From Acidovorax sp. (lineage in GTDB: Bacteria; Pseudomonadota; Gammaproteobacteria; Burkholderiales; Burkholderiaceae_C), in the NCBI RefSeq assembly GCF_022763525.1, contig NZ_JALEGG010000007.1:50906-114905 (forward strand): a stretch of 64,000 nucleotides of DNA. The letters are read 5' to 3'. Made by a program: the position numbers and the translations under genes. Within the stretch, counting starts at the first letter, position 1, and each line of letters starts with the position of its first letter. Below the pieces are notes generated by a model. It worked only from the letters and a program-made list of their open reading frames with translations. It had not been told where the DNA came from and did no database searches. This document shows, in pieces, positions 52,061-60,822 of this stretch.

Positions 52061-53293
52061 AGCAATCACCCCACCGTGGACAAAGCCCACCCCCCAGCCC
52101 CGCAGATCCGCATTCCTGCCACCTACCTGCGTGGCGGCACCAGCAAGGGCGTGTTCTTCCGGCTGCACGACCTGCCGCTTGCCGCCCAGCAGCCCGGCGC
52201 CGCGCGCGACGCGCTGCTGTTGCGGGTCATTGGCAGCCCAGACCCGTACGGCAAGCAGATCGACGGCATGGGCGGCGCCACCTCGTCCACCTCCAAGGCT
52301 GTCATCGTCTCGCGCTCGCAGCGGCCGGGGCACGATGTGGACTACCTCTTCGGCCAGGTGGCCATCGACAGCGCCTTCGTGGACTGGTCGGGCAACTGCG
52401 GCAACCTCTCGGCCGCAGTGGGCCCGTTCGCCATCGCGGGCGGCCTGCTGCCGGCGGACCGCATTCCCGACCACGGCGTCTGCACGGTGCGCATCTGGCA
52501 GGCCAACATTGGCAAGACCATCGTCGCCCATGTGCCCATCACCGGCGGGCGGGTGCAGGAGACAGGGGCGTTCGAGCTCGATGGCGTGACCTTTCCCGCG
52601 GCGGAGGTGGCCCTGGAGTTTCTGGACCCGGCCGATGACTCCGGCGATGGCGAGGGGGGCGGCGCCATGTTCCCCACCGGCCAGCTGGTGGACGAGCTGG
52701 TGGTGCCCGGCGTGGGCAGGCTGCGCGCCACGCTCATCAACGCGGGCATCCCCACCATCTTCGTCAACGCGGCTGACCTCGGCTACACCGGCACCGAGCT
52801 GCAAGACGCCGTCAACGGCGACCCGGAGGCCCTGGTGCGCTTCGAAGCCATCCGCGCCCACGGCGCCGTGCGGATGGGCCTCATCCAGCATGTTTCCGAA
52901 GCGTGCCGGCGCCAGCACACCCCCAAGGTAACTTTTGTGGCGCCGCCCCAGAGCTACAGGGCATCGAGCGGCAAGGCCGTGCAGGCGCACGACGTGGACC
53001 TGCTGGTGCGCGCCCTCTCGATGGGCAAGTTGCACCACGCCATGATGGGCACGGCGGCGGTTGCCATCGGCACCGCTGCCGCCATCCCGGGCACGCTGGT
53101 CAATCTGGCTGCTGGGGGCGGTGCCCGGGACGCCGTGCGGTTCGGACACCCCTCCGGCACGCTGCGCGTGGGGGCGCAGGCCGAGTGCCGGGACGGCCAA
53201 TGGCGAGTCACCAAGGCCTTGATGAGCCGCAGTGCACGGGTGCTCATGGAAGGCTGGGTCCGCGTACCTGGCGACTGCTTTGGAGAGCACTGA
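52058..53293 (+). CDS. prpF: 2-methylaconitate cis-trans isomerase
   Basis: PrpF isomerises the AcnD product so that aconitase can hydrate it to 2-methylisocitrate. The 411-residue protein has the diaminopimelate-epimerase-like fold with IPATYLRGGTSKGVFFRLHDLP, IGSPDPYGKQIDGMGGATSSTSKAVIVS, DWSGNCGNLSAAVGPFAI (with the conserved Cys), and the C-terminal MGKLHHAMMGTAAVAIGTAAAIPGTLVN. It starts 23 bp after acnD on the end of a repeat, with no normal Shine-Dalgarno visible. Confidence 0.95.
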   Translation: MSNHPTVDKAHPPAPQIRIPATYLRGGTSKGVFFRLHDLPLAAQQPGAARDALLLRVIGSPDPYGKQIDGMGGATSSTSKAVIVSRSQRPGHDVDYLFGQVAIDSAFVDWSGNCGNLSAAVGPFAIAGGLLPADRIPDHGVCTVRIWQANIGKTIVAHVPITGGRVQETGAFELDGVTFPAAEVALEFLDPADDSGDGEGGGAMFPTGQLVDELVVPGVGRLRATLINAGIPTIFVNAADLGYTGTELQDAVNGDPEALVRFEAIRAHGAVRMGLIQHVSEACRRQHTPKVTFVAPPQSYRASSGKAVQAHDVDLLVRALSMGKLHHAMMGTAAVAIGTAAAIPGTLVNLAAGGGARDAVRFGHPSGTLRVGAQAECRDGQWRVTKALMSRSARVLMEGWVRVPGDCFGEH

Positions 53294-53318
53294 AAAGAAA
53301 GAATGAAGGAACGAACGA

Positions 53319-54179
53319 ATGTCCACCCGCAAGACCCTCAAAGCGCTCGCAGAAGCCCGCCGCGGCGTGCTGGTCCCTGGCGCCTTCAACGCCCTGTCCG
53401 CCAAGGTCATCGAAGACCTGGGCTTCGAAGCGATCTACATCACGGGCGCCGGTGTCACCAACATGTGGTTCGGCCTGCCGGACCAGGGCTTCATGGGCCT
53501 GGCCGAGATTGCCGACCACACGGCGCGCATCCGCGATGCGGTGGAGCTGCCGCTGATCGTGGACGCCGACACGGGTTTCGGCAACGCGCTCAACGTCTAC
53601 CACACGGTGCGCACGCTGGAGCGGGCAGGCGCGGACTGCATCCAGCTCGAAGACCAGGTGGCGCCCAAGCGCTGCGGGCATTTCTCGGGCAAGGAGGTCA
53701 TCAGCACCGAAGAGGCGGTGAGCAAGATCCAGGCCGCCGTCGACGCGCGCCGCGATGACAACCTGCTGATCCTGGCCCGCACGGACGCCGCCGCCACCCA
53801 CGGCTTCGAGGCCGCGGTGGAGCGCGCACAGCGCTTTGCCGAGGCGGGTGCAGACATTCTGTTTGTCGAAGCGGTGACGCAGGCCGAAGAAGTCCACGCG
53901 CTGCCCCGGCGTCTGGCCAAGCCCCAGCTCATGAACATGGTCATCGGCGGCAAGACGCCCCTCTTCAACGCCGATCAGCTGGGCGAGTGGGGCTATGGCC
54001 TCGTGCTGTACGCCAACGCGGCCCTGCAAGGCGCGGTGATGGGCATGCAGAAGGCGCTGACCACGCTGCGCGACGCCCGGGAGGTGCAGGAGTCCAGCGG
54101 GCTCGTGGCTTCCTTCGCCGAGCGGCAGCGGCTGGTGGGCAAGCCGTGGTGGGATGCGCTGGAAAAGCGCCACGCCTGA
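53319..54179 (+). CDS. Isocitrate-lyase/PEP-mutase family lyase, probable 2-methylisocitrate lyase
   Basis: The 286-residue TIM-barrel enzyme has the family signature KRCGH (Cys119), preceded by the metal-binding VDADTGFGNALNVYHTVRTLERAGADCIQLEDQV. Position at the end of the prp operon suggests it splits 2-methylisocitrate to pyruvate and succinate. The details differ from classical PrpB as I know it: the N-terminus reads VPGAFNALSAKVIEDLGFEAIYITGAGVTNMWFGLPD, and KRCGH is followed by FSGKEV and not RPNK. These are closer to dimethylmalate-lyase or oxaloacetate-decarboxylase relatives. It starts 25 bp after prpF. Confidence 0.75.
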   Translation: MSTRKTLKALAEARRGVLVPGAFNALSAKVIEDLGFEAIYITGAGVTNMWFGLPDQGFMGLAEIADHTARIRDAVELPLIVDADTGFGNALNVYHTVRTLERAGADCIQLEDQVAPKRCGHFSGKEVISTEEAVSKIQAAVDARRDDNLLILARTDAAATHGFEAAVERAQRFAEAGADILFVEAVTQAEEVHALPRRLAKPQLMNMVIGGKTPLFNADQLGEWGYGLVLYANAALQGAVMGMQKALTTLRDAREVQESSGLVASFAERQRLVGKPWWDALEKRHA

Positions 54180-54239
54180 CACCTGCCTGCCAAGGGGCTT
54201 GCGGGGCAACACGGCCGTTGGCGGTGGCATGATTCCGCC

Positions 54240-55922
54240 ATGACTGATCTGAACGCCAAGAACGCCTGGGCCGACACCCAGCCCAGCCAGTGGGGGCCCG
54301 AGCCCGCCAAGATCGAAATTCCGCTGGGCGAAAGCCCGTCTGCGTCTTCCGGCGGCGCTGCCACCGCTGCGTCCGCGATCCCCGCCATGCCGCAGACGCC
54401 CCCCGCACTCTCTCTGTGGGCCTGGATGCGCGAAGGCCTTCGGGCGGCACTGTTCCTTTCGCCGCGCACGGGGTCCGCGGCGCCGTCGCCCTGGCAGGTG
54501 CTTATGCTGTCGCTGATCGGCGGTGCGCTGATCGTGGGCGCTGCGCGGTGGCAGGTGGTGGGGCCGGCGCAGTTCAACTTGCGGGGATGGCTGGCGCCCA
54601 TGTGGAGCAGCCTGGTGCTGATGTGGCTCGCGTGGTGGGCCATGGCGCCCGCCCAGCGCGCGGCGTCTGCGGGAGCCCCTTCGATTCCCCCCGCGGGCGC
54701 GCCGGTGCCGCCGTCGGGCGGGCTGGCGGCCTGGTATGTGCTTTCGGCGTGGGCGCCGCTTGCACCCCTGTTGCTGCTCTATGCCTTGATGGCGGCTGCG
54801 GCGCGCAAGCCTGAGCTGGAAGGCGGGGCGGTGGCGGGCATCGTCTTTCTGGTGGCCTATGGCGTGCTCACGCTGTGGGTGCTGGCGGCCCTGGTGGTGG
54901 TGACCGCGCGGTTCATCCGCTCGCGCTCGCGCACGGCGGTGTTTGCGGTGGCCATGGCGGCGGTGGTGGGCGTGGGCATGTGGCAGTTCCAGGATCAGCC
55001 CTGGGACGAAGCCAATGCGCAGGGCCTCGCCGATGCGGCTGCCGCCCAGGGGACGGAGCAGGGTGCAGAGCAGGTGCCAGAAGAACCGGCGCCCCTGGTG
55101 CTGTCGCAATCGGTGTTCGAGGAGCAGCAGGCGCTGTGGGCCCGGCAGGCGCAGGCGCTCGCCCCGCAGCGTGCCGGGGTGGTGGATGTCTATGGTCTCG
55201 TGTTCGCGCCCTACGCGGGTGAAGAGGTGTTCCGGCGCGAAAGCACCATGGTCAGCAAGCTTCTGCAGGAGCGCTTTGACGCCCAGGGGCGGGTGCTCCA
55301 CCTGCTCAACCACGCGGAAACCGCAGACACCCACGCCTGGGCCACGCCGCAGAACCTGCAGCGCGCCATTGCCGCTCTGGCCCAGCGCATGGACCGTGAC
55401 AGCGACATCCTGGTGATCTACATGACCTCCCACGGTGCCCGCAACCACGCGCTGGCGGCCGCGCATTGGCCGCTGGAAGTGCCGCCCGTCACGCCCGAGA
55501 TGCTGCGCGCGATGCTGGACGAGGCGGGTATCCGCCAGCGGGTGATTGCCGTATCAGCCTGCTACTCGGGCGGCTGGATCGAGCCACTGGCAACCCCCAG
55601 CAGCCTCATCATGACGGCGGCGGATGCCACGCACACCTCGTACGGCTGCGGCACGAAATCCGAACTGACCTTCTTCGGCCGCGCCGTGTTCGACGAGCAG
55701 CTGCGCCAGACGCATTCGTTTGCCGATGCATTCGCCAAAGCGGTCCCGGTGATCGCGCAGCGCGAGGTCGAAGCCGGCAAGCAGGACGGTTTCTCCAACC
55801 CGCAGATCCACGTGGGCCCGCAGATCGCGCCCGTGCTGCGAATGCTGGAGCGCCGGCTGGCCATGGCGGCGCACACGCCCAGTGACGAGTCCGTGCTGGC
55901 CCAACGCGGCCAGACCCCGTGA
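54240..55922 (+). CDS. Membrane-anchored C13 (legumain-like) cysteine peptidase
   Basis: The 560-residue protein has a Pro/Ala-rich N-terminal 55 residues, five or so membrane helices between about 85 and 250, then a soluble C13 peptidase domain (about 315-545). The predicted catalytic dyad is His398 in YMTSHGARNH and Cys441 in VSACYSGGW, the arrangement of the legumain/caspase clan. VDVYGLVFAPYAGEEVFRREST and ADATHTSYGCG also fit. Whether the domain faces the cytoplasm or periplasm is unclear. It follows the prp operon by 60 bp but has no obvious link to it. Confidence 0.85.
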   Translation: MTDLNAKNAWADTQPSQWGPEPAKIEIPLGESPSASSGGAATAASAIPAMPQTPPALSLWAWMREGLRAALFLSPRTGSAAPSPWQVLMLSLIGGALIVGAARWQVVGPAQFNLRGWLAPMWSSLVLMWLAWWAMAPAQRAASAGAPSIPPAGAPVPPSGGLAAWYVLSAWAPLAPLLLLYALMAAAARKPELEGGAVAGIVFLVAYGVLTLWVLAALVVVTARFIRSRSRTAVFAVAMAAVVGVGMWQFQDQPWDEANAQGLADAAAAQGTEQGAEQVPEEPAPLVLSQSVFEEQQALWARQAQALAPQRAGVVDVYGLVFAPYAGEEVFRRESTMVSKLLQERFDAQGRVLHLLNHAETADTHAWATPQNLQRAIAALAQRMDRDSDILVIYMTSHGARNHALAAAHWPLEVPPVTPEMLRAMLDEAGIRQRVIAVSACYSGGWIEPLATPSSLIMTAADATHTSYGCGTKSELTFFGRAVFDEQLRQTHSFADAFAKAVPVIAQREVEAGKQDGFSNPQIHVGPQIAPVLRMLERRLAMAAHTPSDESVLAQRGQTP

Positions 55923-55987
55923 GGAGCCTCCTCCGCTCAACACCCCACAAGCCCACAGACCGTTGACTTTGCGCTAAGGTCCGCGCC

Positions 55988-58507
55988 ATGAACCTGTCAT
56001 TTCTTCGCCTTGGCTGGCGCACCCTGGCGCGTGACCTGCGCGCGGGCGAGTTGCGGCTGCTCATCGTGGCCGTCACGCTCGCAGTGGCGGCGCTCACCTC
56101 GGTGGGTTTCTTTGCTGACCGGCTGCAGGGTGGGCTGCAGCGCGATGCGTTGCAACTGCTGGGCGGCGATGCCGTGGTGGCCAGCGACAACCCCACGCCC
56201 GCCGCGTTTGTCGAGCGTGCCAAGGCGCTGGGCCTGCAGACCGTCACCACGGTGGGGTTCCCCACCATGGGCCGTGCGAGCGATGCGCAGGGCGGTGCAA
56301 GCAAACTCGTGGCCTTGAAGAGCGTGCCGCCGGGATATCCCCTGCGCGGCAGCCTGACCGTGGCCGATGCGCCGGGCGCCATCGACCAGCCTACGCGCGA
56401 CATCCCCGCGCGCGGCGAGGTGTGGGTGGATGCGCCCCTGCTCGAATCGCTGAACCTCGCCATGGGCGACGTGCTGCTGCTGGGGGATTCGCAGCTGCGC
56501 ATTGCGCGCATCATCGTGATCGAGCCCGACCGGGGCGCGGGCTTCATGAGCTTTGCTCCACGGGTGATGGTGAACGAGGCCGACCTGCCCGCCACGGGCC
56601 TGGTGCAGCCCGCCAGCCGCCTGACCTACCGCTTTGCCGTCATCGGGCCGGCTCCGGCCGTCAAGGCGTTCAGCGAATGGGCCGTGGCCGAATCGAAAAA
56701 ACCGGAGGTACATGGCGTGCGCGTGGAGTCGCTCGAAAGCGGCCGCCCCGAAATGCGCCAGACGCTGGACCGCGCGCAGAAATTCCTGAGCCTGGTGGCG
56801 CTGCTGGCCGCGCTGCTGTCGGCCGTGGCCGTGGCGCTGGCTGCGCGCGGCTTTGCGGCGGAGCACCTGGACGCCTCGGCCATGCTGCGCGTGCTGGGCC
56901 AGAGCCAGCGCACCATCGCGGGCGCCTACACGGCCGAGTTCGCGCTGGTGGGCCTCTTTGCCAGCGCGCTGGGTGTGGCGCTGGGTTATCTGGTGCACTA
57001 CGCCTTCGTGCTGCTGCTGGCGGGCCTGGTCGAATCCGCCCTGCCGCCCCCCAGCCTGTGGCCCGTGGCGTTCGGGCTGGGCATGGGGCTCACCCTGCTG
57101 TTCGCCTTTGGCCTGCCGCCCGTGCTGCAGCTGGCACAGGTGCCGCCGCTGCGCGTCATCCGCCGCGATGTGGGCGCTCTCAAGCCCGCGTCGCTCGCGG
57201 TGCTGGGCATTGGCGTGGCCGGTTTTGCCGCCTTGCTGCTGGCCGTGAGCAGCGACATCCAGCTGGGCCTGATCGCGGTGGGTGGATTCGCCGGGGCCGT
57301 GGCCCTGTTTGCGGGGCTGTCGTGGGTGGCGGTGAAGGTGCTGCGCAAGAGCGTGAATGAGGCCACCGCGCCGCGCTGGCTGGTGCTGGCCACGCGGCAG
57401 ATCTCAGCCCGCCCCGCGTATGCGGTGGTGCAGGTCAGCAGCCTGGCCGTGGGCCTGCTGGCGCTGGTGCTGCTCGTGCTGTTGCGCACCGACCTGGTGG
57501 ACAGCTGGCGCAAGGCCACGCCGCCCGACGCGCCCAACCGTTTCGTGATCAACGTGATGCCCGACCAGGCCGACGCGTTCCAGCAGGTGCTCAAGGACCA
57601 CGGCGTGACGAGGTACGACTGGTACCCCATGATCCGCGGCCGCCTGCTGGCCGTGAACGGCAAGCCCGTGGGCCCGGCCGACTACACCGATGACCGCGCC
57701 AAGCGGCTGGTGGACCGCGAGTTCAATCTCTCGAACGCAGTGGAGGCACCGGCCCACAACCAGGTGGTGGCAGGCGCGTGGACGCCGGGAGAGGAGGGCG
57801 CCATCAGCGTGGAGGAGGGCATCGCCGAGACCCTGGGCCTGAAGATGGGCGACCGCCTCCTGTTCGACATGGGCGGTGTGCAGAACGAATCGCGCATCAC
57901 CAGCCTGCGCAAGGTGGACTGGGGCTCCATGCGAGCGAACTTCTTCGTGATGTACCCCGTGGCCGCCCTCAAGGACGTGCCCGTGACGTACCTGGCGGCC
58001 TACCGTGCGCCCGAGATCAACGGTTTTGACAACGGCCTGGTGCGCCAATTCCCCAACATCACCAACGTGGACATGGGCGCCACCATCGCGCAGGTGCAGC
58101 GCGTGCTGGACCAGGTCATCCGCGCGGTGGAGTTCCTGTTCGCCTTCACGCTGGCGGCCGGGCTGGTGGTGCTGTTTGCCGCCGTGACGGCCACGCGCGA
58201 AGAGCGCGCCCGCGAGTACGCCATCATGCGCGCCGTGGGGGCCCGCGCCAGCCTGCTGCGCCAGGTGCAGCGCGCCGAGCTGCTGGGCGTGGGGCTGCTG
58301 GCGGGCTTTCTGGCCAGCAGCGTGGCGGTGGGCGTAGGCTGGGCGCTGGCGCGGTTCGTGTTCGACTTCACCTGGACGGCCGCGCCCTGGGTTCCCCTCG
58401 CCGGGGCCTTGGGAGGGGCCGTGCTGGCGCTGGCTGCCGGCTGGTGGGGGCTGCGCGAGGTGCTGCTGCGGCCCGTGGTGGACACACTGCGCCGTGCGGC
58501 CGAATGA
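55988..58507 (+). CDS. FtsX/YbbP-type ABC transporter permease
   Basis: The 839-residue protein has the layout of large FtsX-superfamily permeases such as YbbP: one N-terminal membrane helix (LLIVAVTLAVAALTSVGFFADR), a periplasmic domain of about 220 residues, and membrane clusters near 270-400 and 410-500. A second periplasmic domain follows, then a final FtsX block (EFLFAFTLAAGLVVLFAAVTATREERAREYAIMRAVGA). Such permeases usually pair with a YbbA/LolD-like ATPase encoded next door; none is in this window. Mechanical export or release of a lipid or lipoprotein substrate is the family-based guess. Confidence 0.88.
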   Translation: MNLSFLRLGWRTLARDLRAGELRLLIVAVTLAVAALTSVGFFADRLQGGLQRDALQLLGGDAVVASDNPTPAAFVERAKALGLQTVTTVGFPTMGRASDAQGGASKLVALKSVPPGYPLRGSLTVADAPGAIDQPTRDIPARGEVWVDAPLLESLNLAMGDVLLLGDSQLRIARIIVIEPDRGAGFMSFAPRVMVNEADLPATGLVQPASRLTYRFAVIGPAPAVKAFSEWAVAESKKPEVHGVRVESLESGRPEMRQTLDRAQKFLSLVALLAALLSAVAVALAARGFAAEHLDASAMLRVLGQSQRTIAGAYTAEFALVGLFASALGVALGYLVHYAFVLLLAGLVESALPPPSLWPVAFGLGMGLTLLFAFGLPPVLQLAQVPPLRVIRRDVGALKPASLAVLGIGVAGFAALLLAVSSDIQLGLIAVGGFAGAVALFAGLSWVAVKVLRKSVNEATAPRWLVLATRQISARPAYAVVQVSSLAVGLLALVLLVLLRTDLVDSWRKATPPDAPNRFVINVMPDQADAFQQVLKDHGVTRYDWYPMIRGRLLAVNGKPVGPADYTDDRAKRLVDREFNLSNAVEAPAHNQVVAGAWTPGEEGAISVEEGIAETLGLKMGDRLLFDMGGVQNESRITSLRKVDWGSMRANFFVMYPVAALKDVPVTYLAAYRAPEINGFDNGLVRQFPNITNVDMGATIAQVQRVLDQVIRAVEFLFAFTLAAGLVVLFAAVTATREERAREYAIMRAVGARASLLRQVQRAELLGVGLLAGFLASSVAVGVGWALARFVFDFTWTAAPWVPLAGALGGAVLALAAGWWGLREVLLRPVVDTLRRAAE

Positions 58508-58528
58508 CCCCGCGCGGGCCTCGTTAGT

Positions 58529-58588
58529 GTTATGAAAATAATAGCTGGTGGCGCTTGATGGATAAGCGCTGGAGCCCGTTTTGATATG
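58529..58588 (+). repeat. Dispersed repeat, copy 8, ending on the globin start codon
   Basis: GTTATGAAAATAATAGCTGG is followed by GCGCTT (58551-58556), a 7-nt loop, AAGCGC (58564-58569), then GGAGCCCGTTTTGATATG. The final ATG is the start codon of the truncated haemoglobin gene. Confidence 0.8.
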
Positions 58589-59020
58589 AATTCTGAGACT
58601 TCCACCACATCCAGCGATGCAGCGTCTGCGCCCCAGGCCATCACGCCTTTCGAATGGATCGGCGGCGAAGACCGCGTGCACGCGCTGGTCGAGCGCTTTT
58701 ACGACCTGATGGACCTGGAGCCCGCGTACGCCGAGCTGCGGGCCGCCCACGGCAGCGATCTGGCCAGCGCGCGGCAGAAGCTCTTCTGGTTCCTGTGCGG
58801 CTGGCTGGGTGGCCCCGACCATTACCAAAGCCGCTTTGGCCACCCGCGCCTGCGCATGCGGCACATGCCATTCTCCATCGGCATCAAAGAGCGCGACCAG
58901 TGGGTGGCCTGCATGGACCAGGCCATGGGCGAGACGGGCGTGCCTGGCGAGCTGCGCGCGCGCCTCAAGGAGAGCTTCATGGGTACGGCGGACTGGATGA
59001 GGAATCGGGGCGCCCCTTGA
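58586..59020 (+). CDS. Group II truncated haemoglobin
   Basis: The 144-residue protein is a group II (TrHbO-like) truncated globin that binds haem and O2/NO. Recognisable parts are IGGEDRVHALVERFYDLMDLEPAYAELRAAHG, KLFWFLCGWLGGPDHYQSRFGHPRLRMRHMPFSI with the proximal His region, and the G8 tryptophan in RDQWVACMDQAM. The N-terminal 20 residues are Ser/Thr/Ala-rich and unconserved. Its start codon lies at the end of one repeat and its stop codon is followed with no gap by another repeat family. Confidence 0.93.
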   Translation: MNSETSTTSSDAASAPQAITPFEWIGGEDRVHALVERFYDLMDLEPAYAELRAAHGSDLASARQKLFWFLCGWLGGPDHYQSRFGHPRLRMRHMPFSIGIKERDQWVACMDQAMGETGVPGELRARLKESFMGTADWMRNRGAP

Positions 59021-59071
59021 GGGATGTCCTGCATCGCTCCCTGCGGTCCGTGATAGCGCGGCCTCGGGCGG
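59021..59071. repeat. Second repeat family, copy 2, after the globin gene
   Basis: This 51-bp stretch matches the complement of 49233-49283 at 47 of 51 positions, including CTCCCTGCGGTC and GTGATAGCGCGGCCTCGGGCGG. It begins at the first base after the globin stop codon. The sequence from here to 59196 has no supported gene. Confidence 0.8.
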
Positions 59072-59196
59072 GGACACTGGCGGGGTCGCTGTCGCTGGCT
59101 TCGCGTGTGGACCCGTTCGCACGGCGCGCCTGATGTGGCGCGCCTGTTAAATTCGGGCTCCGCCAGTTACCCCGCCGGTTTCGCCGCCGCTGCGCC

Positions 59197-59766
59197 ATGC
59201 CTGTGACCTCCGCCCGCAAGACCACTGCACGCAAGACAGCAACGCCCGCCAAAGTGCGCAAGTCCGGCGAGCGCTCCGGTTTTCGCTGCGGCAGTTGCGG
59301 CGAGTGGCATGAAGAGCTGGCCACGGACATCGGCTGCGGCCTGCCTGACGCCGTGTTCGAGCTCAGCTACCTGGACCGCTACCGGCGCGCCCGCTACAAC
59401 CAGGATTTCTGCACGCTCGACGGCAAGCGATGGTTCATCCGCTGCGTGCTGCCTGTGCCCTTCACCTATCGGGATGACTATTTCGGCTGGGGCGTCTGGG
59501 TCGAGGTGACGCAGCAACAGCATGACCAATACCTCGTCTTCTTCGAGGAGAGTGGCGGCACGCCGCCGGTCATTCAAGGCACGGTCGCCAACCAGCTCAG
59601 GGGCTACCGCGCCACGCAGGGCCTGTCCGTGCGCCTGGACATGGACCCGGACCGCCGTCCGCTGGCCTATCTGCTGCCCACATCGCGCCATGCGCTGGCG
59701 CGGGAGCAGCGCAAGGGCATGGACGCCGAGCGGCACCATTCGCTGATAAGGCCCTTCGCGGGGTGA
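59197..59766 (+). CDS. DUF2199 family protein
   Basis: The 189-residue protein has a Lys/Thr/Ala-rich leader of about 25 residues and then the DUF2199 layout: FRCGSCGEWHEELATDIGCGLPDAVFELS with a possible Cys-based metal site, WFIRCVLPVPFTYRDDYFGWGVWVEVTQQQHDQYLVFFEE, and a C-terminal RHALAREQRKGMDAERHHSLIRPF. Function unknown. No partner gene is evident. Confidence 0.8.
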   Translation: MPVTSARKTTARKTATPAKVRKSGERSGFRCGSCGEWHEELATDIGCGLPDAVFELSYLDRYRRARYNQDFCTLDGKRWFIRCVLPVPFTYRDDYFGWGVWVEVTQQQHDQYLVFFEESGGTPPVIQGTVANQLRGYRATQGLSVRLDMDPDRRPLAYLLPTSRHALAREQRKGMDAERHHSLIRPFAG

Positions 59767-59824
59767 CGTGCCGTTGCCGTCGTCGCCCCTCTTCATTGTC
59801 TGCACTCCACTTGTTTGTCTTCAT

Positions 59825-60331
59825 ATGTCACGCGACCAACGTTTTCAGGATCAGGCCCAGGCCCTGGGCTACAGCTTCGATGGCGAGATCAAGATTGGCG
59901 GCAACTACGTGCCGCTGGTCCGCGATGGGCACCACGTCTACCTGAGCGGCCAGATCCCGCGCGTGGGCGACACGGTGGTGGTCACCGGGGCCGCGGGTGC
60001 CGGGGCGTCGCTGGCCGATGCGCAGAAGGCTGCCAAGGTGTGCGCGATGCGCGCACTGGCGCTGCTGCAACGCGCGCTGGGCTCGCTGGATGCGGTGCAG
60101 TCCATCCTGCGCATCACGGTCTACGTGCAGTCGGCTCCCGCGTTCACGCAGCAAAGCGAGGTGGCCGACGGCGCGTCGGAAATCCTGTTTGCCGTGCTGG
60201 GTGAGGCGGGCGCGCACACCCGCACGTCGGTGGGCGTGCTGCAGCTGCCCAAGAACGCGACGGTGGAGGTGGACTTGATCGCTTCAGTGTCCCCAGCGGC
60301 CGCGCCCACCGCCGCGACCGCTGCACGCTGA
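59825..60331 (+). CDS. RidA/YjgF-family protein
   Basis: The 168-residue protein belongs to the RidA superfamily of imine/enamine deaminases, in the longer branch of about 150 residues (GYSFDGEIKIGGNYVPLVRDGHHVYLSGQIPRVGDTVV, ALLQRALGSLDAVQSILRITVYVQSAPAFTQQSEVADGASEILFAVLGEAGAHTRTSVGVLQLPKNATVEVDLIA). The RTSVGVxxLP end normally holds the catalytic arginine. I chose the ATG at 59825; a longer frame from 59768 would add an unlikely N-terminus. Confidence 0.88.
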   Translation: MSRDQRFQDQAQALGYSFDGEIKIGGNYVPLVRDGHHVYLSGQIPRVGDTVVVTGAAGAGASLADAQKAAKVCAMRALALLQRALGSLDAVQSILRITVYVQSAPAFTQQSEVADGASEILFAVLGEAGAHTRTSVGVLQLPKNATVEVDLIASVSPAAAPTAATAAR

Positions 60332-60398
60332 GCCTGCCCAGCCGCTGCCCTGCATCACATCGCATCGCATCGCGCTCATCATCCAAGGAAGAACCGCC

Positions 60399-60809
60399 AT
60401 GACCGATACCGTCGTGCACCAGGGAAGCTGCTTGTGTGGCGGCGTGCGCTATGAGACCACGGCGCCCGTCCGGGCCTCGTCGCACTGTCACTGCTCGATG
60501 TGCCGCAAGGCGCATGGCGCGGCGTTCGCCAGCTATGGCAACGTGCGGCGCGAACACCACCGCTTCGTGCAGGGCGAGGCGCTGGTGCGGACTTACCACT
60601 CGTCGCCCCAGGTGACGCGGCAGTTCTGCTCGGTGTGCGGATCGCCCTTGCTGTGGCACAGCGACGGTGCGCATGCCGACGTTGTGGCCGTGCCGCTGGG
60701 CACGCTCGACACACCGTTCCACACGCCGCCGCAAAAGCACATCTACGTTGCCTCGAAGGCGCCGTGGGTCGAGATCTGCGACGGCCACCCCCAGATGGAC
60801 AGGGAATAG
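60399..60809 (+). CDS. GFA-family (Mss4-like zinc) protein
   Basis: The 136-residue protein has the GFA/CENP-V-like zinc fold with cysteine pairs GSCLCGGVRYE (11-13), SHCHCSMCRKAHGAAFASY and QFCSVCGSPLLW. Members were named after a glutathione-dependent formaldehyde-activating enzyme, an activity that most do not have. AAGGAAGAACC precedes the ATG. It is followed 13 bp later by a small gene in the same direction. Formaldehyde handling would suit a formate-oxidising organism, but that is only inference. Confidence 0.88.
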   Translation: MTDTVVHQGSCLCGGVRYETTAPVRASSHCHCSMCRKAHGAAFASYGNVRREHHRFVQGEALVRTYHSSPQVTRQFCSVCGSPLLWHSDGAHADVVAVPLGTLDTPFHTPPQKHIYVASKAPWVEICDGHPQMDRE

Positions 60810-60822
60810 CCGGAGCTACCCC

